This document shows positions 14,117 to 14,160 of a DNA stretch of 14,160 nucleotides, one piece after another (position 1 is the stretch's first letter; each line of letters begins with the position of its first letter). Both the position numbers and the translations under genes were made by a program. A model generated the notes under the pieces. The model was not told the origin of the DNA, did not search any database, and was given only the letters and a program-made list of their open reading frames with translations. Origin of the DNA: a bacterium (GTDB lineage: Bacteria; Margulisbacteria; Marinamargulisbacteria; JAAEMD01); the NCBI GenBank assembly GCA_024225875.1, contig JAAEMD010000529.1, forward strand, positions 1 through 14,160. The letters are read 5' to 3'.

Positions 14117-14160
14117 CTAGGCAGCGTAAGCAACTTCTTTTTTCTTAAAAAAGTTAGTAA
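14117..14160 (-). CDS. Possible 3' end of a gene entering from the right (partial)
   Basis: On the minus strand the frame from the window edge reads TNFFKKKEVAYAA and then TAG. A basic tail of this kind can end a transposase. With only 14 codons, chance is a serious alternative. Lying beside the inverted repeat, it hints that an insertion sequence begins just outside the window. Confidence 0.2.
   Translation of the reverse strand, partial: TNFFKKKEVAYAA

Overview
This window is an AT-rich stretch of bacterial chromosome. It holds mostly housekeeping genes and ends in a small stress/redox locus. The organism was inferred, not identified. A secreted thiol-disulfide module (CcdA-like plus TlpA-like), two N-terminal signal peptides and an NrsF-type (DUF1109) membrane anti-sigma protein suggest a cell with an outer membrane. 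A SpoIIIAA/Ycf45-like ATPase with a C-terminal R3H domain is best known from Cyanobacteria and relatives, so an uncultured AT-rich lineage near that part of the tree is possible; this is a low-confidence guess.

Layout. (1) 1-63 is one copy of a dispersed repeat, and 149-218 folds as a rod-like RNA hairpin just ahead of a phosphohexomutase gene (248-1711, +). (2) 1757-7744 on the minus strand is a five-gene cluster transcribed dnaX > ybaB > recR > R3H-ATPase > glnS: clamp loader, nucleoid/repair proteins, a nucleic-acid-binding ATPase and glutaminyl-tRNA synthetase. (3) A 45-bp divergent promoter region separates dnaX from rfbD-rpiB (+): a dTDP-rhamnose reductase-like enzyme and ribose-5-phosphate isomerase B, joined stop-to-start. 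(4) 9107-9244 carries the second copy of the dispersed repeat, followed by a GlcD/D-lactate dehydrogenase-type flavoprotein (9245-10789, +). (5) 10894-13874 (+) is the most interesting region: an ECF sigma factor overlapping by 4 nt a six-helix NrsF-like membrane protein with two Cys 50 residues apart, then an intergenic region with an ECF-type promoter match (GTAACC-N16-AGAA), then three genes for a secreted Cys/His protein of unrecognised family, a CcdA/DsbD-beta membrane thiol transporter and an exported TlpA/ResA thioredoxin. (6) 13875-14160 has no intact gene. It holds an 11-bp inverted repeat and fragments that may be insertion-sequence debris.

How it may work together (inference): the NrsF-like protein would hold the sigma factor at the membrane until a metal or oxidant modifies its Cys pair. 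The released sigma would then read the 12089-12114 promoter, raising export of reducing power (CcdA to TlpA) and making a small envelope protein whose Cys/His residues could be a TlpA substrate or bind metal. The rest of the window is ordinary central information processing and sugar-phosphate metabolism.
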